Shown here piece after piece: positions 21,616-23,196 of a DNA stretch of 23,196 nucleotides. The notes below the pieces were generated by a model. The model did not search any database. It had not been told where the DNA came from and worked only from the letters and a program-made list of their open reading frames with translations. The DNA comes from an uncultured Mollicutes bacterium (GTDB lineage Bacteria; Bacillota_I; Bacilli_A; RFN20; CAG-826), in NCBI GenBank assembly GCA_937893635.1, contig CALBGF010000077.1:1-23196 (forward strand), given 5' to 3'. How positions within the stretch are numbered: position 1 is the stretch's first letter; the number at the start of each line of letters is the position of its first letter. The position numbers and the translations under genes were made by a program.

Positions 21616-23040
21616 CTATTTTTGATAAATTGTTACATATTTTAATAAATAATTTTTACCAAAAAGTTGTAAAGTAGTATCTTGATTTTTATATTCATAA
21701 ATTATTTTATATTTACGAATATTAACATTCTTAAATTCAAATAGAATATCTTCAAAATCTACATTAACAAGTCCCTTTTTTTGAACTTTTTCTAATTCAT
21801 TACCATTTTCATCGTAACCAATAACGCTAAAAATATTCGCTTCACCATGGCTAGGGTTAGCGTTATTAGAACTCCATGCCATATTTAGTTTTACTACGGT
21901 TGGACCAGTTATATCATAAATACTTGTTTCAACAGCATCTCCTGTTTTTGAAAAATTTAACCATGTCCCACTATAATATTTTTCAAAGTTTGCAGTAAAG
22001 CCATCGGGAATACTGCCATTAAACTCTACTTTTTCTTGAATGATTTTAGAATAATCTTCCCCAACATTTTGAATATCTAAATTTAAAGTAGCGTTAACAT
22101 TACCAGTATAAGCACTAATAACTACTTTTCCTTCGCTTAAGGCTATAACTTTTCCATTTTTTATGATAGCCTTTGAACGATCTGAACTAGAAAAATTAAT
22201 TAAATCTTTTTTCGAACTCGGATTAACTTCCACATCTAAAGTAACTTCTCCTTTTACTTTAAGTGTTAGACTTTCTTCTTTAAAAGAAATGTTAGTTATT
22301 TCTTTATCTTCTTTATAGCGATATTCAATGCCTTCATAGCTTAAATTATATAATCCAATACGCACATCACCAGTAGCATTTGGAAAATCAAATGCTAGGC
22401 GGATATCGGTAATGTTATTATCACTGATTTCTTGAGTAAATGGTGCATATTCACTTAATTCACCAATAGTTATATTAGTTAAGTCAATTGAATCTAATCT
22501 TGTCCAAGTATCATCTAATAAATATTCAACGCCAACATAGTAATCATTACCAATATGAGCAAAGTCACCATCATTCCACATGCTAATAGCAAAACTAACT
22601 TTATTTATATTAAATGGAGTACTGGAAAGTAAGTTAACATAGTGACATTTTTCGTAATTTCCTTTAACTGCACGAATTACTGGAGCATTAGTAATGGTAG
22701 TTTTTTGTTTCGAAGTTTCATCAAACTGAACTAAAACATTATTACTAGTTACTTCAGCATTATCTTCAAAAGTAGTTTCTTCCACTACTTTAGTAGCGTC
22801 TTCATAGTTATTATTAAATGTATAGGCTACATCATAAAAATCTAATTCACATTTTTTATTAATAGTGAGAACTTTATTAGCATCTATCACACTTGTTGAA
22901 GGCTTGTTACTAGTAGTTCCACTACTACTTGTATCATTATTAGATGACATTGATGAAGCGGATATGCTATTACTTGTTGAATTTGAATCACAACTAATCA
23001 ATAATATAGCACTTAAAATTAATAAATATTTTTTTGACAT
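21616..23040 (-). CDS. Big2-domain lipoprotein
   Basis: 474 aa. Signal peptide MSKKYLLILSAILLISC with lipobox LLISC, followed by a Ser/Thr/Asn-rich linker (about 18-55), typical of surface lipoproteins. A beta-rich domain (about 56-250), which may be a carbohydrate-binding-like module, is followed by a bacterial Ig-like Big2 domain (about 252-335: ITNISFKEESLTLKVKGEVT, VNPSSKKDLINFSSSD, GKVIALSEGKVVISAYTG) and a second beta-rich domain to the end. Expected outside the cell membrane, probably binding a glycan or protein; no catalytic motif seen. ATG at 23040 follows GGGTGA; the in-frame GTG at 23049 lies in that site. Monocistronic or with the 118-aa gene. Confidence 0.85.
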   Translation of the reverse strand: MSKKYLLILSAILLISCDSNSTSNSISASSMSSNNDTSSSGTTSNKPSTSVIDANKVLTINKKCELDFYDVAYTFNNNYEDATKVVEETTFEDNAEVTSNNVLVQFDETSKQKTTITNAPVIRAVKGNYEKCHYVNLLSSTPFNINKVSFAISMWNDGDFAHIGNDYYVGVEYLLDDTWTRLDSIDLTNITIGELSEYAPFTQEISDNNITDIRLAFDFPNATGDVRIGLYNLSYEGIEYRYKEDKEITNISFKEESLTLKVKGEVTLDVEVNPSSKKDLINFSSSDRSKAIIKNGKVIALSEGKVVISAYTGNVNATLNLDIQNVGEDYSKIIQEKVEFNGSIPDGFTANFEKYYSGTWLNFSKTGDAVETSIYDITGPTVVKLNMAWSSNNANPSHGEANIFSVIGYDENGNELEKVQKKGLVNVDFEDILFEFKNVNIRKYKIIYEYKNQDTTLQLFGKNYLLKYVTIYQK

Positions 23041-23057
23041 AATTATCACCCAAAATT

Positions 23058-23066
23058 ATTTTAGCA
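23058..23066 (-). promoter_or_regulatory. Extended -10 promoter of the Big2 lipoprotein gene
   Basis: TGCTAAAAT on the minus strand, identical to that of the DUF4279 gene; +1 near 23051, leader of about 11 nt. Weak -35. Confidence 0.6.
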
Positions 23067-23108
23067 TAAATATAGATATGATGCATTTATTAAAGCGTTT
23101 TTATTCAT

Positions 23109-23133
23109 AAAAAAACGAAGGGCTAGCCTTCGT
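23109..23133 (-). terminator. Terminator of the partial gene at the right edge
   Basis: A 7-bp stem (23115-23121 with 23127-23133, ACGAAGG/CCTTCGT), 5-nt loop, followed on the minus strand by seven T (23109-23115). Confidence 0.9.
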
Positions 23134-23141
23134 AATTTATA

Positions 23142-23196
23142 TTATTTACCAACGACTTTTTTGACTAAATCAACTAGTGCATCACTAGTAAATCCA
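23142..23196 (-). CDS. C-terminal end of a gene, possibly transketolase
   Basis: Only the last 17 codons are in the window: GFTSDALVDLVKKVVGK, then TAA, followed by a strong terminator. The start GFT-x(3)-LV-x(2)-VKKVV resembles the extreme C-terminus of transketolases (GFTxENVVxKxKxL), but 17 residues are too few to decide. Confidence 0.4.
   Translation of the reverse strand, partial: GFTSDALVDLVKKVVGK

Noticed and set aside
23090..23103. cre-like TTAAAGCGTTTTTA upstream of the Big2 lipoprotein gene
   Set aside because: Two mismatches at the conserved outer G and C of the cre consensus; likely chance in AT-rich sequence.

Overview
This AT-rich window comes from a low-GC Gram-positive bacterium of the Bacilli/Firmicutes type, most likely a spore-forming or recently spore-forming, host-associated or fermentative lineage. 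The evidence is Spo0A and SpoIVB, Asp23/Gls24, DivIVA-free but classic nusB-xseA-xseB-dxs-recN-spoIVB-spo0A gene order, lipoproteins with Ser/Thr/Asn-rich linkers, a cre-like CcpA site, and GGTGA-type ribosome binding sites. The standard code with TGG for Trp fits all genes. Almost everything is transcribed from the minus strand; one regulator gene (2584-3210) is on the plus strand.

Layout in coordinate order. 1-214: gene-free, with inverted repeats and an 11-bp tandem array. 215-748: orphan PemK/MazF-type protein. 827-2510: lipoprotein solute-binding protein and ABC permease with no ATPase, divergent from a Crp/Fnr regulator (2584-3210); a perfect TGTGA-N6-TCACA palindrome sits between them. 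3221-6539: deoB (phosphopentomutase), a XerD-type recombinase and dinB (Pol IV). 6637-10139: a membrane-anchored glycoside hydrolase family 3 enzyme with swapped domain order, preceded by a small lipoprotein gene; their promoter carries a cre site over the -35 and two 21-bp-spaced direct repeats. 10253-12296: an AgrC-like GHKL histidine kinase and a LytTR response regulator, immediately upstream of that promoter.

12389-21135: the sporulation/housekeeping block. Read in the direction of transcription it is asp23/yqhY, a 4-TM membrane protein, nusB, xseA, xseB, dxs, recN, spoIVB, a DUF4279 gene, spo0A. Compared with the Bacillus order it lacks folD, ispA, yqxC and ahrC, and gains the membrane protein and the DUF4279 gene. 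21201-23040: an unrecognised 118-aa protein and a large Ig-like (Big2) lipoprotein. 23142-end: the C-terminus of another minus-strand gene (possibly transketolase) with its terminator.

How parts may work together: the Crp/Fnr protein probably activates the transporter operon (box centred at -41.5) and represses itself; the LytTR two-component system plus CcpA probably control the lipoprotein-GH3 operon; Spo0A probably acts on its own upstream region and possibly on the 118-aa gene through 0A-like boxes. The most unusual unexplained structures are three arrays of 3-4 exactly 11-bp-spaced units with a TAGTAG-like core (sense strand), each lying just after a stop codon, in otherwise unrelated intergenic gaps.
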